Below are positions 37,100-47,841 of a stretch of DNA of 64,000 bases, piece after piece. The stretch is taken from contig JAMKCH010007100.1 in NCBI GenBank assembly GCA_023653785.1, forward strand, positions 62,001 to 126,000, given 5' to 3'. Both the position numbers and the translations under genes were made by a program. Every line of letters begins with the position of its first letter. The stretch's first letter is position 1. This stretch comes from Ophioderma brevispina (taxonomy: Eukaryota; Echinodermata; Ophiuroidea; Amphilepidida; Ophiodermatidae). The notes beneath the pieces were generated by a model. That model was not told the origin of the DNA, did no database searches, and saw only the letters and a list, made by a program, of their open reading frames with translations.

Positions 37100-37570
37100 C
37101 CCTTTTGGATAATCTCATTGACATATGAGTCAAGAAGTATCTATTCATTTACACAAAATTGGTCTTTAACTGTGGAAAACGCCATGATGGGAAAATAAAA
37201 TAGGTGTAAAACTTAGCATTGGTGCCTGCTGTTTATCAACACGATTTTCTAATATAAAGACATTAGTATTACGATGACGTAAAAAAAATTTACGGTTGAT
37301 GAACATACGCGTCAAGGCATCAACATTCCGTGCACATTTTGTATACACCCTTTAATGGGGTTACAACGGGACATTGAAGTCACCGATAATGACAAATCGG
37401 CCAGAAAAGTACAAAGTTTATCAAAAATGCTCGAGTCAGTCAAGAACTGATATTAAAGGCCATGGATATCATAGGGTGTGGCCAATAAACAGCAAGCGCG
37501 AAAGGCCGTGTCAACAATTAGCATTTTTGTTTTAAATAAAACACCATTACCACATGTTCACCAGTAGTTT
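37100..37570 (-). mobile_element. LINE endonuclease fragment
   Basis: The complement near 37,360-37,400 reads FVIIGDFNVPL, the core motif of apurinic-type LINE endonucleases. Nearby frames (RNTNVFILENRVDKQQAP near 37,230) may be later parts of the same ORF. It is short and broken. Its clade is unknown. Confidence 0.45.
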
Positions 37571-37794
37571 CCACTGGGATGGTTCTCTTCTTATCGTGTC
37601 CAAACACAGTGGTTTCTCATATGATTTAGAGCGAAGATAGTTCCAACTTCCAACGTCGGTTGCTTCCCTGCCAGTGGGGCAGACTAAGAGATGTTCTTTG
37701 TCTGTGGTGCTGTTCCACACCACAGATAGTTTCCTGATCTGCTTCCCAAGTAGCCCCATTCTGCACAGAACCGTAGATGGGTTTTGAAATGCCG

Positions 37795-37925
37795 GTGTAG
37801 AAGTAATTTATAGTCCGCCTTCCTCATAGTCCGGCTACAACTGTAACGAATAGGCACTCGATTCATTGACTCTTACGCACATTAATTTCATGCTTTATTC
37901 TGTTTTTCGTCTATGGATCCCGGTT
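37795..37925 (+). repeat. Dispersed repeat R1, copy 1
   Basis: Landmarks GTAGAAGTAATT, TAGTCCG, TCGATTCA.TTGACTCTT, GCTTTATTC.GTTTTTCGTCTATGGA and CCCGG recur at 55,125-55,290 (+) and on the complement of 51,735-51,835. The function is unknown; it is probably transposon-derived. Confidence 0.55.
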
Positions 37926-38149
37926 CTCAATCTGAGACATCGCCATTCAGCCCACGAGAGGCCGCTCTAGGTGGAATATGCTCACCCAAGGTTCAATACC
38001 AATAAATATCATTTCTTTACAAGGCAGACTCCTCGAAACTCCTTAGAGACTCTTTCAAGGGTCGACTTTGCTTAAGAAACTCTCGATTTAAAAAGCGGTT
38101 AGGCAAGAGGTCTCTGTTCGGACTACGGGTACTTCACATGGGTTAACTT

Positions 38150-38760
38150 GATAATCATAGCCTGGTGGAGTAAATTCACCCTATGGCAACTGGATCATTC
38201 TCGGCAGCCACGTTGCATTTACCCCGTCCGCCTGGGTTATGTTAATCCTACCCCCCCCCCCCCTCCAACGGATATTCCCTGTCGCACCAAACAACGCAAA
38301 ACGAATATGATCGAAGGCTTTTATGTAATTGTAAGTTCATGCTGGCGGTCATTTTTTTTAGCAAAATCATGGAGGTACCACCTGGGGGTTCAGGTACTTT
38401 GATGTGACTGTAAGCAAATAATGACATATTTGTATTTTTCTCATAATCATGTGTATGCTTACCTTTGCTTACCAATATCAATTTTGCTTGCATGATGGCA
38501 AAAAGATCGAAAAGCCTCGATTTGGAGAGTTGCTTACAAATTTGTAAAACTAGCTCAGTTATGACGTCACGTCCCCTATGACGTCAGATTGTTAAAACTT
38601 GACCTGTTTGTAACTTGATTTTCGAGAACAACATTGTAAGCGCACACTGATATCAAACAAGATGATGTTTTGTCGGTTAATTACGAAAAAATCAGGGGCG
38701 GTTGGTACCACCCTCCCCTTGTCGCTGAATGTTAAAAACACCTTGGTTGAACGAGGGTTA
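38150..38760. repeat. Foldback element related to the 1.35-kb array
   Basis: A poly-C run near 38,250, AGCAAAATCATGGAGGTACCACC and, at the other end, TTGGTACCACCCTCCCC, ACCTTGGTTGAACGAGGGTTAAT match the arms in the 6.8-10.8 kb units in style and partly in sequence. TATGACGTCA words occur inside. It is non-coding. Confidence 0.45.
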
Positions 38761-39049
38761 ATATAAACTGATCTCCACCCTCATGCTCAATGACATATGT
38801 CAAATAAATTAAATCTTTTGTTTGGGTATGGAAACGCCCATTCCGAGGGTGGAATTAAAATAGTAACAAAATACTATCAATACGTCCCCTTGAACTCTAA
38901 AATAAATACTGAACTAAGCGCTTATGTCACTTGTATCCCGAAACACAGTCCCTGTGGTCGTGTGGTATTTCTCACGTCCAGATAACGATCGAGACCGTGT
39001 ATTTTTCGGCTTTATTAATTCTTTGCTCGACAGTTTCTCCGATGAGTTT

Positions 39050-39400
39050 TTATAACATTAAAAATATTATGAAGTATGATTTTAGACTCTTTTTTTAATC
39101 CTAAAAATATATGGTAATTTACTGGCCGTTAGCCGTTATCTAGTCTGACATTATCATTCTTTACTGCAAGTAAAGTGTGCCGTTGTCCAGTGTATAATTA
39201 TTTTATGCTGATAATATTCTGTAATAATGACAATTTCACGTTCAAAATAAAGAAAAGTACTGCGTTTATCGTCTATCAGTATTGTTTAGTCATTTTTAAC
39301 AGTGTACGTTTTTCTCAACAATGTTCAAATCCTACTGTAATGATTTTGTTTGGCGAGATTGTGATCAAACAGTTTTCTTTCCTTTTGTAAATGACGTTAA
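39050..39400 (+). promoter_or_regulatory. Upstream region of gene 1 (duplicated at 35,625-36,000)
   Basis: This stretch, just before the gene 1 start codon at 39,464, has a diverged counterpart 3.4 kb upstream. It includes TTCAAAATAAAGAAAAG near 39,240. No unambiguous TATA box is visible. Its regulatory role is inference from position and from conservation of the paired segment. Confidence 0.3.
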
Positions 39401-39463
39401 CCGACATAAATTAATAGGGACATCTCTATTCTTTTTTAAGATTTTAATTGAAGTTTCTACAAT

Positions 39464-41312
39464 ATGAAAGAGCTGATTTTAATTTTGACACTGGTTGCGG
39501 TATCTTTTGTGAGGACATGCCCACCTGGCTGTGAAGATACAGGCGATATGTGTGAACAACCATCACCGCCACCACCACCTCCAATGCTAAGTGACAATCA
39601 AATGCAGATGATACAAGATCAGGCGGAGAGGTAGGTGCATTAATGGGTAATTCTGCGAAGAGCAGCATTGGACCAACTGAGACACAAAAATGTTGGAGAA
39701 AAGTATTTTGAAATTCCTTCCTTATGCAATTGTTTTAAGTACACTCTCAGAAATAAAAAATCGTCTTAGAATCAAAAAGTTAAACTTTGTTCTTTATATA
39801 GAATCATCACCAGTAGAACCATGTTTGATTCTTCAAAGAACCATTTAAGGCATTTTAGAATTTATTTATGATTTAAAGGTCGTTTCCAGTGTCGGGGATT
39901 CCCGATTCTAATTACAAAATCTTTCTTTTATGACAAATACACACTTTTGAACATTACTGTTACCGTTACTAGAAAATTACCAACACAACTGTGCAAAAGT
40001 CTCAACAAACTGAAAATTGGGCACTCATAAAAATGTGTTATTGGCCCAGAAACTGCACCTCGGGTCATAGCTGTGGATCCCATAGATATTGAATTTAACT
40101 TCTAGACTCACAGAGGCACATCCCCGAACCAACTACGTATTACATTATTGGAGCTTGCGTATCACATTATTGGAGCTTGCGTTCTACATGTCATAGGTCT
40201 TTAGGTTATTTGCTGATGCCGCCCAATTGTATTGTTATTTTCAGAATAATGATGCTCCAACAAAATCCTGACTTATTACGTGATCCGGCTAACCAAGAAC
40301 CTATTGTGACTTTCACCACTGATCAAATGCAAGACACACTTGACAACTATCCCAGTTACTTTCGCAGTAACGCCAGTCTTCCTCCTTTGCCATCAAACGA
40401 ACGTAAACGACGACAGACCGGCGTTCGAGTTTGTGAACCTATTATGAGCTGGGATGCTATCACCATTGCTGTTAATGCCGATGATGAAGTCGTTCAAGTT
40501 GTGCAGGTATATGTTTAAGCTGTTGTTTTCAAGTTGAACCGATATTTGAGTTAGCGTACGTAGTCTTTAGAAGCAGCTATTCCCCTTCCCACTTTAGGAA
40601 GCCTATACGAATGTGGGAATTTTACGTATCCACTTTAGGGAGCGCATGTTGGGTCGTTCACGTGTTGGGTTGTCTCATTCTTTGCATTGCAATGCTGTCA
40701 GTTTCAATTTCCTGATTCTTTGTTCTTTTCTTTGATTGGCAAGTACTTGGTAGTGTAAAACATTTATTGTAGATCAGTCTAGGCTAAAGTTGAGTGAGAA
40801 ATGGGTGTCAATTTCTTTTCAATTGACCTGTTAATTGATTTTTTAATTGGCGAGTTGGTTGGACATTTTTTAAGAATGATGGTGCAATCCACCACAAATA
40901 AATTTTAAACGGCCCAGTGTGTTTCCGCTTATGTTCACTTTCAAGCAACCAAACCTTTTTCAAAGGTGCATGTGTATATGCGTTCAGAATGTGTACGTTT
41001 TAAACTACCTCTAAGTAGTGTATTTTTTAACCACGAATTTATCTAAGATATTGTGTTGTTCTTTTTCGATTCTGCAATATATAAACTTTCTGCAAATAAG
41101 CCAATGTTATATTTTACCTACAGTTCGAGAGCGAAGATTCCCAGCAATGGTTCTTAACGGAAACATGTGAACATGACTATAGTCCACTAACTGAAAATAC
41201 CTGTACTGAAACTACAAGATACGTCACAGCCTACGTCATCGATTTGAGTTCTGGTGATTTCTCAACCAAAGAAGACTGGATTCAAATAGATTGTTGTGCT
41301 ACCTATACATAA
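39464..41312 (+). CDS. Gene 1: secreted NGF/Spatzle-like cystine-knot growth factor precursor
   Basis: Exons are 39,464-39,630, 40,245-40,506 and 41,124-41,312, all with GT-AG borders, giving 205 residues. Residues 1-18 form a signal peptide (MKELILILTLVAVSFVRT). CPPGCEDTGDMC and a PPPPPP run follow. A propeptide ends at NERKRR (residue 112), a furin-type site. The mature part (about 93 residues) starts with Gln and has cysteines at 119, 158, 170, 200 and 201. Motifs RVCEP, QQWFLTETC and EDWIQIDCC parallel the VCDS, QYFFETKC and WRFIRID.C.C segments of neurotrophins. NGF-family members are secreted dimers acting on Trk/p75 or Toll receptors; the receptor here is unknown. One family cysteine appears to be missing. 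IL-17 and other cystine-knot factors are weaker alternatives. Confidence 0.8.
39735..40200. repeat. Intron 1 of gene 1: MITE-like fragments
   Basis: The intron contains a CACTCTCAGAAATAAA start near 39,741. A segment at 39,890-40,030 is related in sequence to one arm of the long-TIR element at 51,890-52,440 (ATTACTGTTACCG, AGAAAATTACCAA, GTGCAAAAGTCTC). The 20-base unit CACATTATTGGAGCTTGCGT is doubled near 40,140-40,180. No extra exon is seen. Confidence 0.45.
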
Positions 41313-41449
41313 AGTATTGTGGGTTGTGGATTGGAGTTGTTTGATAAGGTTATGATTGTAATGTATGAATGCAAATGGTCAGGAATTATGGTAGCATTTA
41401 GTATTGAGGTTATCAGTTAACATTGGGTTTATATTGAGTTTGGTCAAGG

Positions 41450-41795
41450 TAAATAATAATAATAACCAGTTTTTATATAGCGCTTAATCCCAACAGGCTC
41501 AAAGCGCGGTTGACAATTATTATTACGCCGCCTTCAGGAAATCGTCACAATCATTTCGCTTCATTTAGGTGGCTGCTCGAAGACATGCCTTATAAGCGCA
41601 CAAGCCTATCAGCAGATAGATTGTAATATTCCCCAAAGCAGCTACCCAGATTTCGCTTGGGTGGACGAGGCAATTGAGACTAAGTGTCTTGGCCAGGGAC
41701 ACAAACATGTTGACCATAGTGGGGCTCGAACTCACGATTTTCACGGTCTATTGATCACGAGCCCTGCACTCTTCCGCTAGACCACACGCGCTCTA
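41450..41795 (-). repeat. Near full-length tRNA-derived SINE
   Basis: Read on the complement, it starts with a tRNA-like head (GTGTGGTCTAGCGGAAGAG as A box, GAGTTCGAGCCCCAC as B box). GTGTCCCTGGCCAAGACACT and the shared body follow, ending in AGCGCTATATAAAA and an ATT-rich tail. It sits 140 bases past the stop of gene 1. It shares its body with the copy at 1,845-2,075. Confidence 0.75.
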
Positions 41796-41799
41796 AAGA

Positions 41800-42660
41800 A
41801 AACGCAAGTGTGAAGGATAGAATTGCGTTTGAATATAAGGCTCACTTTTGCGTTACAGCAAGAGGCCAGTAAAAGTTGAATACAATCGGGACATGTTGTT
41901 GTCGGTGAAAGCGAGATTTTTTTTGTACAAGAATACGAAGAGGTGAAGGAACACAAACCTGACGGCAGTAGGTATGGTGTGACGCATCTTGTACTAGAAT
42001 ACATTACACATTGGAGATCGAATGCACGATGCACGGTAAACTGAATATCTGCAAAACTACAGTAATTAAAGGTCCTAGGAAATGCAAATAGAATTGGTGT
42101 GGTTTGTGTCAAGTCTACAAGGAGGGACCAGAAAGCATTCAATAATTGGGTTGAAGATGACATAATTTGTGGTACAATTGATTTATCAGAGAGTAATTCC
42201 AGGTGACTGGTGTGAACCTATTCATGACACTGACTGATATTCAATAGTTTCACAAATGATGTCACTGGTAGTGTATTCTTTTTTCTCGCCCTGTTTATTG
42301 CAATGGAATGTCCCACAAAGATTTGAAGTAGGTTTATCATCTCATTTCCTGGGACCTAACAGTTTTACCCACCCAAATGTGTGACAAATCACTATTTACA
42401 CAACAGTTATGGTAGATTTCAAAATGAGTGAGACATCATTAAAAGTTGTGGGTCTGTCCATTCACCGTGAGAGGTAAGAGGATTTATTTTAATGGCCAAA
42501 GATAAATCGTTTACAGTACTCATATCATACTCATACTGTAGAGTAATATAGCTAGTGAATAAATGTTGACCTGAAATACGTTATTTCATAACAAATGTGT
42601 TTCAATTGAAGTATCAGCTGACAACATAAGCAATTACAGCTGAGACGAATATTCGTCTCA
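41800..42660. other. Intergenic DNA, one long unassigned frame
   Basis: The complement of 41,777-42,163 is open for 128 codons but hydrophobic and without a recognised domain. It overlaps the SINE head, so it is probably not a gene. Nothing else is recognised. Confidence 0.35.
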
Positions 42661-42666
42661 GATTAC

Positions 42667-42965
42667 AGGCCGTCCCAAAAAATGTTAACACTGGGGAAAA
42701 AGGCATTTAAAAAAAATAAAGTACATGTGGGTCTTTGTCTCGTCTGCTCTTAAAGCCAAATAAATAAGCTTTTATTTGCCGTTTTTCAATTTCAATCCGA
42801 TATGAAGAACAAAATATAATCGTCAAAACGAGTGCAAATTGGGAGTAGTCCGATTTGCATTGGTTACATTTGTAAGGTTGCGGGAAACATGATTTTGTAA
42901 CATACTCAAAATTGAGTCATTGATTTAGTTATTGTTTTGCGTGATTGAACCTCTGAAGCATTGAC
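42667..42965 (+). mobile_element. Solo end of the mariner-like element
   Basis: It begins CAGGCCGTCCCAAAAAATG after TTA and contains GTGGGTCTTTGTC, CCGATTTGCATTGGTTACATT and AACATGATTTTGTAACATAC. These match, in order, the complement of the right end of the element at 1-1,051. The other terminus was not found. Confidence 0.6.
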
Positions 42966-43199
42966 AAGCCTATGTTCGCTTTCATTAGCCTTATGAAAAT
43001 CGCTCCACAATTACACAGATTGCTAGAACCAAGATCGTGAAATTAAATCAAACAAACATTGAGACTCCTCTGATGAATCCAAGAAAAAGAAAAGTTATGT
43101 TCAGCTACAAAGAAACAAACAAAAAAGAAAAAGAAACCTCTGATAATACACCTACCTGGACTAGTGAAGCAGGCTGGATTGGAAATTAAAGGGGGGGAC

Positions 43200-43400
43200 A
43201 AAACGGTAAACCGTATCAATATGACGTCAGCCAATCAGACCATGTTGGTGGACAAGTGCATACATTCTAGGACTTCATACATTAAGACGTTCAATCGATC
43301 CATGTTTAGCGATTGCACAGGGATCTCGACGGTGAATGTATTGTGTATGAATGCGCCTACTTGTCCACCAACATGGCTGGCTATGAATACGGTCTATAGC
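43200..43400. repeat. Inverted repeat of 18 bp with about 100-bp spacer
   Basis: CCATGTTGGTGGACAAGT (43,240-43,257) is exactly complementary to 43,359-43,376. Weaker pairing continues inward. TGACGTCA and CCAAT words lie directly left of the first arm. It may be a MITE. Confidence 0.5.
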
Positions 43401-43409
43401 AGGCCAAAC

Positions 43410-44920
43410 AGACCCAAAGCGGATCAGAATGGCAAAACGCAAGCAATATTTCTCTATTACATAGAACCGTTGTGCAAGATTCAACAATGAGCGGTTGGTT
43501 AAAAACAAAGTGTGAAATGATGAAGTCTCAACACGGCAGATCTATGCGTTTTCCTTTTAAAGATGGAAAGATAATGGCGTTATGAAGTCATGTTGCGTCA
43601 TGCATTTCAAGTGCAGAAATCGAACCAACTTGAATTTGAACTCTCATATTTAAATAAGATATATTTTGTTCTGTGTAGATTGCAATGGAATAAATGCCCC
43701 AAGTAAAGCTTATTTAATGACTTGAAAGTGGGATAGCAAACAGACCCCAATGCGAACTTTCTTGTTATCAAAATGCTTTGTCCCTAGTGTTTACATTTTG
43801 AGGGGACAGCCTTTTTAATTAAACGTTATTTGAACACAAATGACCTTTGACTCTGCAAATATTATTCACATCACGCATAGGGATGATAGGAGGTGGCATG
43901 CATTCTTATATCATACACACATACGCAACTAAGTTGTTTTGCCATCCAAAGCGGATTATGATTCCTTGACATCCCGTCTAAATACAACCATGGCATTAGT
44001 CTTATCATTACAGACCATTATATCCCTAACGTCCATAACGAGAAGTCTTACGATCGCCGCAAAAAAGGAAGCTAGCGTTATTTTTCTGTTATCTATGTGC
44101 ATTTCCGCCTACACCATGGTGATCATAGGTTGCTCCGTGATTTTTTTTCAATGTGTCATTTAAGTGCAGTTAGGGACGTTGAGGATGTAAGACTGAATTC
44201 ATCAGTTTCCGATGCGATTCTGTGAAGTAACTTTGTACCAGGATGTTTATATCAGACGGATCCTTGGGGGCAATCCGCAACCCCATTAAGGCAGGTGTCC
44301 GCTCCAAGATCTTTCTCTTTTCAAAAGTGCATTCATGTAATAGATAAAGAATGAGAAACACATCGTTATGAAATATAATGGTGTCCTGGTAAGCTTTAGG
44401 CGAGCCGCAAGGTTAATCTAACAGTCAAGCCAGACTTTATAAAACTCCATTATTTTTCATACGGTGTGTTTTTATTTCTTTATCTTACATATACGTCAAG
44501 AGAAGAACAAATTCGATTTTAAATTCAGTACAGTTTGAGAATATATTCGTTTTCATTTAAACATCTTGAAGCAGCGTTGTGTTGTTTTTTTTCCTTAATT
44601 ACAAACACCACTATGTGCTTTGTTCACTTGTGCAGTAGTCTAACACTAAGGTCTATTCGATATAGGTTACTCTTCTGGAGAGAGAATCCTATTGGCAGGG
44701 AAAGCCTTATCTTATTTGTAATTATTTAGAAATGGATCCCATCTGTTGAGAAGATTATCCTATTGACTTGTTAATCCGTATGTAATGGTTATTTAGTAGG
44801 CAGGTTTAAATATTTAAGTAGCTACAGTTCAAAATAACCCTTTCACACGTATCTGACCCCGGATCCTGAGACTACGAATGTTATATCTTGATACAGAGTT
44901 GTCCGCGGTGCAACTACCGA
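43410..44920. other. Unremarkable intergenic DNA
   Basis: No supported exon or repeat. The longest frames (43,939-44,163 + and 44,170-44,361 -) have no recognised motif. Confidence 0.4.
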
Positions 44921-45003
44921 ATGTTGGTCAGCGCAGGTTAGTGCTGACCAACATTCTGTAGTTGGTCAGCAAAGGTTAGTGCTCAAAAAGGTTTAACCTG
45001 TCT

Positions 45004-45040
45004 GATCGCTCTCGGCCTTTAGGCTAATATCATGTGTATG
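45004..45040 (+). pseudogene. Possible U2 snRNA 5'-end fragment
   Basis: ATCGCTCTCGGCCTTTAGGC then TAATATCATGTGTAT follows the conserved U2 5' end (ATCGCTTCTCGGCC, TTGGCTAAGATCAAGTGTA) with few changes. Similarity is lost after about 37 bases and the Sm site is not visible, so this is not a functional U2 gene. A preceding inverted repeat (GTTGGTCAGC/GCTGACCAAC) lies at 44,925-44,975. Confidence 0.4.
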
Positions 45041-45457
45041 CTTATTGCCTATGCATACTGCACACTACCTATTGCATATCTCGAGTGGGTGCGGGAAGCT
45101 TTCTGGCTTCGGGCACACTAGCTGGGGGGTGAATCGCCACCCGTACCAGTGGCATGAGACCTTCCCTCAAACAATGTGGATACCCGGAATGGGCCTTCAA
45201 GAAACCTCAACCAAAGAGAAAGAGAAACCCCAGGTATGGTCGTCCCTATGTAGATGGACTGTCTCAGCGTGTCAAGAGAATTTTTTTCTGAAACATGGTA
45301 TCTCTCCTGCCTTCAAGCCACACCAAACGCTTCGCAACCTCTTAGTCCACCCTAAAGATAAGAGGGACATAAGCCAAACACAAAATTGTGTTTACGAAAT
45401 CCCCTACCGCAACTGTGAAACATCTTTATATTGGGGAAACCTCACGGCTATAGAGGT

Positions 45458-46057
45458 TGTGCTGATAGATGACGTCATCAACCGTAATGCTGAACTTTGT
45501 TCAACAGGATCAAATCAGAAACCGATGTTATTTGCCCCACATTATTGGTATACAAACGAGATTATTCCCAAGGTTGCACGCAACAATAAATTGAATGGAC
45601 TGCATTACGGTACAGGACACCCGTTCGATTCTTTTGTTCCTAACCAATCGATTAAAACAGGCACAACCTCTATGAACTCGTAAAACAACTTGATTGTCAT
45701 TTGAAACACATCCTCCTTTGGAGGATGTAAAGGAAACCATTCTTCGGGGTCAACCATAAAAACCTGATCTGGATCATTGATCACCCACTCCCGATTTATG
45801 TAAGCTTTGTTGCTGCTCCAGTTTGGGCAGATTATCACTATGTACTCGAAAAAATCTATGTATTCTTTTTCAAGGAGATCCAGAATGAATTCTGTCTTTC
45901 CCGACATAGTCTCGCCTGAAATCACAGCACTGTGTAAAAAAAAAAAAAAAAAAAAGGTTGCACGCAACAATAAATTGAATGGACTGCATTACGGTACAGG
46001 ACACCCGTTCGATTCTTTTGTTCCTAACCAATCGATTAAAACAGGCACAACCTCTAT
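45458..46057. mobile_element. 600-bp insert with ATPase fragment and 104-bp direct repeats
   Basis: The insert ends are inverted (AGAGGTTGTGC at the left, GCACAACCTCT at the right) with an apparent AT target duplication. It contains two identical 104-base direct repeats (45,570-45,673 and 45,954-46,057). Between them is an antisense frame with a Walker A P-loop (SGETMSGKT, near 45,900), and a run of about 20 A directly precedes the second repeat. The ATPase piece resembles packaging-type ATPases of Maverick/adintovirus-like elements; this is inference from the P-loop neighbourhood. It is only a fragment. Confidence 0.6.
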
Positions 46058-46411
46058 TTGGGACAAGACTGAAAGAACACAAATCAGAAGCTAAAAAGCA
46101 TCCAGAAAAGCATTTACCCGGGCCCAAAGAAAAACATCTACCACTGGTGAGCCAAACAGATCAGCAATCACTGATCATGTTAAGGGCACTAATCATGCTA
46201 TAGGCTGGGAGGAGGCAACCTTTAAAGAACGTGAGCAAGATAGACTGAAAAGACACATAAAGGAATCAATCTGGATCAGAAAGCAGGGTCAACAAACTAT
46301 TAATAGAGACGGGGAAACTACATTCTACCAAATATCTATGACCAACTGCTGATGAGAAGAACGCCATCTACGGCCAAGTCCAAAAGGACTGACCGGAAGC
46401 TTGGTCATTAG

Positions 46412-46453
46412 CCTGAAGAAGTGCTACGTAGTAGCACGAAATTGTCCCTCAGG
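46412..46453 (+). ncRNA. Hammerhead-like ribozyme motif at the Penelope 3' end
   Basis: The sequence has CCTGAAGA, a 7-bp stem GTGCTAC/GTAGCAC, then GAAA, with TCAGG closing the outer stem. CTGANGA-stem-GAAA is the hammerhead core, and Penelope-like elements are known to carry such motifs. Stem III and the cleavage triplet are not clear (TTGTC follows GAAA), so activity is doubtful. Confidence 0.4.
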
Positions 46454-46715
46454 TATGTTTTTCCATTGCATTTGATACTAAGAACCTTCCTTAAAATTAT
46501 CTTATGGACAATCCTGTTGAATCTTTCAAAAACAAAAAGCGAAATGCTTCGATTGTCCATTTGAAATTGTGTAGAAGAAATTTGCCTGACTTGCTATCAC
46601 TGCTTTGGCTGAATCATAATTGAAAGATAAGTTTGAAGTAGATGGTAATCCGAAAAAAAAAAAAAAAAAAAAATTAATTTGTCCTACCTGAGGTGTTTCT
46701 AGAAGTTTCCTTGTC

Positions 46716-46820
46716 CTTTGTTTAACCATAAATATTCATCAGACCGATTTTTTCTCGAAAGAGCCCACAAATAACTTTCGGGAAAAATAACAGTCTGATG
46801 AATATTCATAGGGTTAAAGG
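46716..46820. mobile_element. Small palindromic MITE
   Basis: TTTAACC.TAAATATTCATCAGAC at the left is mirrored by GTCTGATGAATATTCATAGGGTTAAA at the right, with an inner CTCGAAAG/CTTTCGGG pair. The whole element is about 105 bases and non-coding. Confidence 0.65.
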
Positions 46821-46959
46821 AAGATAGCCCGATTTAAGTATATAAAGTTTTCATCTTGATAGAATGGCCTTCACCCCAAAACCCCATCTGTAAAGTCTCA
46901 TGCCGATATTTCTATCCGTTTTATTGCGATTTTATAAGCCCCATAAAATTAATATTCGT

Positions 46960-47070
46960 CGACCAAAACGGGCCACATTTTCGCTTGTAACTTCCAAGCC
47001 AAACATCCGTTAGCCCTACGATTTCACAGGGTAAATGAGAAAATAGTAGCTTTCTTCTGATACCAACATT
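46960..47070. repeat. Dispersed repeat R2, inverted counterpart at 55,020-55,095
   Basis: GGTAAATGAGAAAATAGTAG then CTTTCTTCTGATACCAACAT is closely matched in the same orientation on the complement of 55,040-55,085. The two copies are thus in opposite orientation 8 kb apart. Confidence 0.5.
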
Positions 47071-47384
47071 TTGGTCGTCAAGAAAGAGCCTTTCACGTTC
47101 ACACTTCCTTGTCTGAAGAAAACGAGTCCACAGCATTCTCAGTCTTTCTATAGCATCCTGTCCTCCTACTCACTTCGTGTTGTGATAGTCTTGCCTCCAA
47201 CATTCCAACAAAACTCGGAACACTTGGGCTTACCTATTGCTAGCACTTGTTGTCGCTGACAGTAACTGAAGAAAAGAAGAGCTCTTATACTCACCTGAAT
47301 GAGGTACCAACCAGTGTGATAGTCAACATGCAAGTCGACAGGTTCATATTACATATTCATTCAAGAATGACAAACCTTGATCAG

Positions 47385-47515
47385 TTTAACTTGGCGCCTC
47401 GCACCATTGTGGTCGCCGGTTCGAACCTGGATCGAGCCTGCGATTTCACGTGTGTTTGGTTTCCAGTCCAAACTCGGCCTCACAGGGTTTTCTCCGGGTA
47501 CTCCTTCCGCTTCTA
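47385..47515 (+). repeat. tRNA-derived SINE fragment
   Basis: CGCCGGTTCGAACCTGG is a good pol III B box. CACAGGGTTTTCTCCGGGTA then CTCC follows about 70 bases later, a domain seen in many invertebrate SINEs. The A box is weak. Confidence 0.55.
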
Positions 47516-47739
47516 AAGCTTAACTTTCTTCCTAGGTTGGAGACAGTAGGACTGTTATAAGCTGTATCTGCCGACCATACTAATCCAAGTCCAAATAACG
47601 GCCATTTGGACAAAACAGTCATGTAATTTTATTGGGGAACAACTGTTAGAAATTAGTCACAATGAGATTAACCTTCCGTTATTGGCAAGGCCAGGGTCAA
47701 AGCGAATTCCTGTTTCATTTCCGGTTTCATTTGTGATGA

Positions 47740-47841
47740 AAAATTCTACACCAGGAAAAATCAAACAGGTGTCAGCGGTAACACGCATCGCATGCAATTC
47801 GTACCGGTCCATACTTTAGTGTGAATTTTCTGTATTAAAGG
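47740..47841 (+). promoter_or_regulatory. Possible 5' untranslated exon near gene 2
   Basis: A strong donor sequence, TATTAAAGgtaagtaagg, lies at 47,840/47,841, 1.08 kb before the gene 2 start codon. The preceding 100 bases lack long frames. Connection to gene 2 is only positional. Confidence 0.2.

Larger units (their letters stand above)
45140..46460 (+). mobile_element. Penelope-like retroelement, GIY-YIG part, interrupted
   Basis: The frame before the interruption reads CGYPEWAFKKPQPKRK, RVKRIF, FKPHQTLRNLLVHPKDK and CVYEIPYRNCETS. The frame after 46,057 reads LFGTRLKEHKSEAKKHPEK, then TNHAIGWEEATFKEREQDR and IKESIWIRKQG. These are the linker and C-terminal endonuclease segments of Penelope-like elements. 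Removing 45,458-46,057 would restore the YIGET-to-LFGTRLKEH run in one frame. The 5' reverse-transcriptase part is absent. Confidence 0.85.

Noticed and set aside
39464..41312. IL-17-type cytokine as the identity of the gene cluster
   Set aside because: The QWFLTETC and W(I)QIDCC segments and the cleavage-site layout fit neurotrophin/Spatzle better, and the IL-17 GC.C ending is absent; kept only as a weaker alternative.
41777..42163. 128-codon antisense frame
   Set aside because: It overlaps the tRNA-like head of a SINE and has no recognisable domain.
45045..45683. 212-codon frame read as one new protein
   Set aside because: Its first half is a Penelope-like element and its second half is an unrelated insert; the continuous frame is accidental.
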